Shown here one piece after another: positions 14,887 through 15,302 of a DNA stretch of 15,302 bases. The notes under the pieces were generated by a model. It was not told the DNA's origin and did no database searches. It saw only the letters and a list, made by a program, of their open reading frames with translations. Each line of letters opens with the position of its first letter. Within the stretch, counting starts at the first letter, position 1. The translations under genes were made by a program, and so were the position numbers. The stretch is from Spirochaetaceae bacterium (GTDB lineage: Bacteria > Spirochaetota > Spirochaetia > Treponematales > Breznakiellaceae): the NCBI GenBank assembly GCA_031284645.1, contig JAITXS010000083.1, forward strand, positions 1 through 15,302, read 5' to 3'.

Positions 14887-15165
14887 ATAGGGTTTGGGGT
14901 AGAGAGGGGTAGAGGGTATAGATTTTATCAGAAAGCCTGTACCATACCCCAACTCTTCTAAACCTTTGCTTCGGGTATTAGGTAAAGATGGCTAATCACT
15001 CCCATACCCTAAACCCAAGACCCTACTACCCTTCTTTTGGGGTATCGGGTATAGTTCTTACCAGAAAGTTACTACCCCATACCCGAAGCAGGGGAATAGG
15101 GTCGGGGAGCAGATCTGCAACTCTCTGATATTCCCATACCCTCTACCCAACAGCCCTAGACCCTA
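14884..15165. repeat. Convergent intergenic array of four G-run/C-run hairpins
   Basis: The whole space between two convergent stop codons is a degenerate repeat of GGGT and ACCC runs with four successive hairpins. Their stems are GGGTAT/ATACCC at 14914-14919 with 14944-14949, at 14973-14978 with 15004-15009 and at 15047-15052 with 15079-15084, then GGGAATA/TATTCCC at 15092-15098 with 15129-15135, whose loop holds the palindrome GCAGATCTGC (15109-15118). A core like GGGTATAG-(N)-TCAGAAAG recurs in direct (about 14914 and 15047) and inverted (about 15009 and 15141) orientation. TGCTTCGGGTAT (14967-14978) returns exactly inverted at 15079-15090. Its outer ends are GCGCTAG and CTAGCGC. It carries no gene. 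It may end transcription from both sides; the family is unknown to me. Confidence 0.8.
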
Positions 15166-15302
15166 GCGCACACAGAATGCGGGGGCAACGCCGTTCTCAT
15201 TATTTAGCGGGCCGGTGGCATTACGACCCGTATATATCACGACATAACGACCGAGGCTATCGGTCGAAAGCGAAGCGGTCCAATAAGTTGTATCCTCCTT
15301 AG
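15163..15302 (-). CDS. C-terminal end of a probable surface or secreted protein, cut by window edge
   Basis: On the minus strand an open frame enters from the right edge and gives 45 residues ending at TAG (15165-15163). It contains TTYWTASLSTDSLGRYVV and the terminal NGVAPAFCVR. An aromatic YW-[TS] near the start and a closing V-x-P-A-F-x-V-R are typical of the last part of repeat-rich surface proteins of the DUF1566, Fib_succ_major or DUF6273 kind, but 45 residues are too few to choose. The stop codon is inside the C-run block of the neighbouring repeat, and the last codons CGC TAG mirror those of kdgK. Confidence 0.55.
   Translation of the reverse strand, partial: KEDTTYWTASLSTDSLGRYVVIYTGRNATGPLNNENGVAPAFCVR

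Noticed and set aside
14887..15162. CRISPR array or telomere-like end
   Set aside because: Repeats are degenerate, of both orientations and without uniform spacers; the GGGT runs are not a regular short tandem repeat and the coding gene continues on the right side.

Overview
The window reads as chromosomal DNA of a spirochaete, most likely a Treponema of the environmental or termite-gut kind. This is inferred from the protein character (a NadD-YqeK fusion, a spirochaete-like FliQ, a secreted VWA protein, short ChrA-type CHR proteins). No rRNA or tRNA gene is present to confirm it. No phage, insertion sequence or CRISPR array was found. Most genes have a strong AGGAGG-type ribosome binding site, but a minority have none, and some of those sit directly on a sigma-70-like promoter.

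Layout. 1-1515, minus strand: a VWA-domain secreted protein (cut by the left edge) lies downstream of an isolated fliQ. 1730-4050: a NadD-YqeK fusion gene (minus) is divergent from a serine acetyltransferase gene (plus), with a 14-bp perfect tandem repeat just upstream of the putative cysE promoter. 4079-7133, minus: an unrecognised 182-residue protein, an extended-SDR sugar-nucleotide-type epimerase/dehydratase and a Gfo/Idh/MocA oxidoreductase. 7297-9458, plus: a membrane-anchored VanY-type D,D-carboxypeptidase, then two overlapping half-size chromate transporter (CHR) genes. A strong hairpin at 9476-9508 closes this run and the opposing ribosomal operon.

9543-11923, minus: rplK-rplA-rplJ-rplL with an L10-type leader before rplJ and a structured 211-bp gap before rplL. 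The operon has its own promoter and leader and lacks both usual neighbours (nusG/secE upstream, rpoBC downstream). 12251-14886, plus: uxaC and kdgK, the first and last steps of hexuronate conversion to 2-keto-3-deoxy-6-phosphogluconate. The intervening reductase and dehydratase are not in the window.

The most unusual piece is 14884-15165. The gap between the convergent stop codons of kdgK and a cut minus-strand gene is filled by a repeat of runs of three or four G alternating with runs of C. It folds into four successive hairpins sharing GGGTAT/ATACCC-type stems, carries G-quadruplex-type motifs on both strands, and is bounded by a GCGCTAG/CTAGCGC inverted repeat that contains the two stop codons. 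I know of no named element that matches it.
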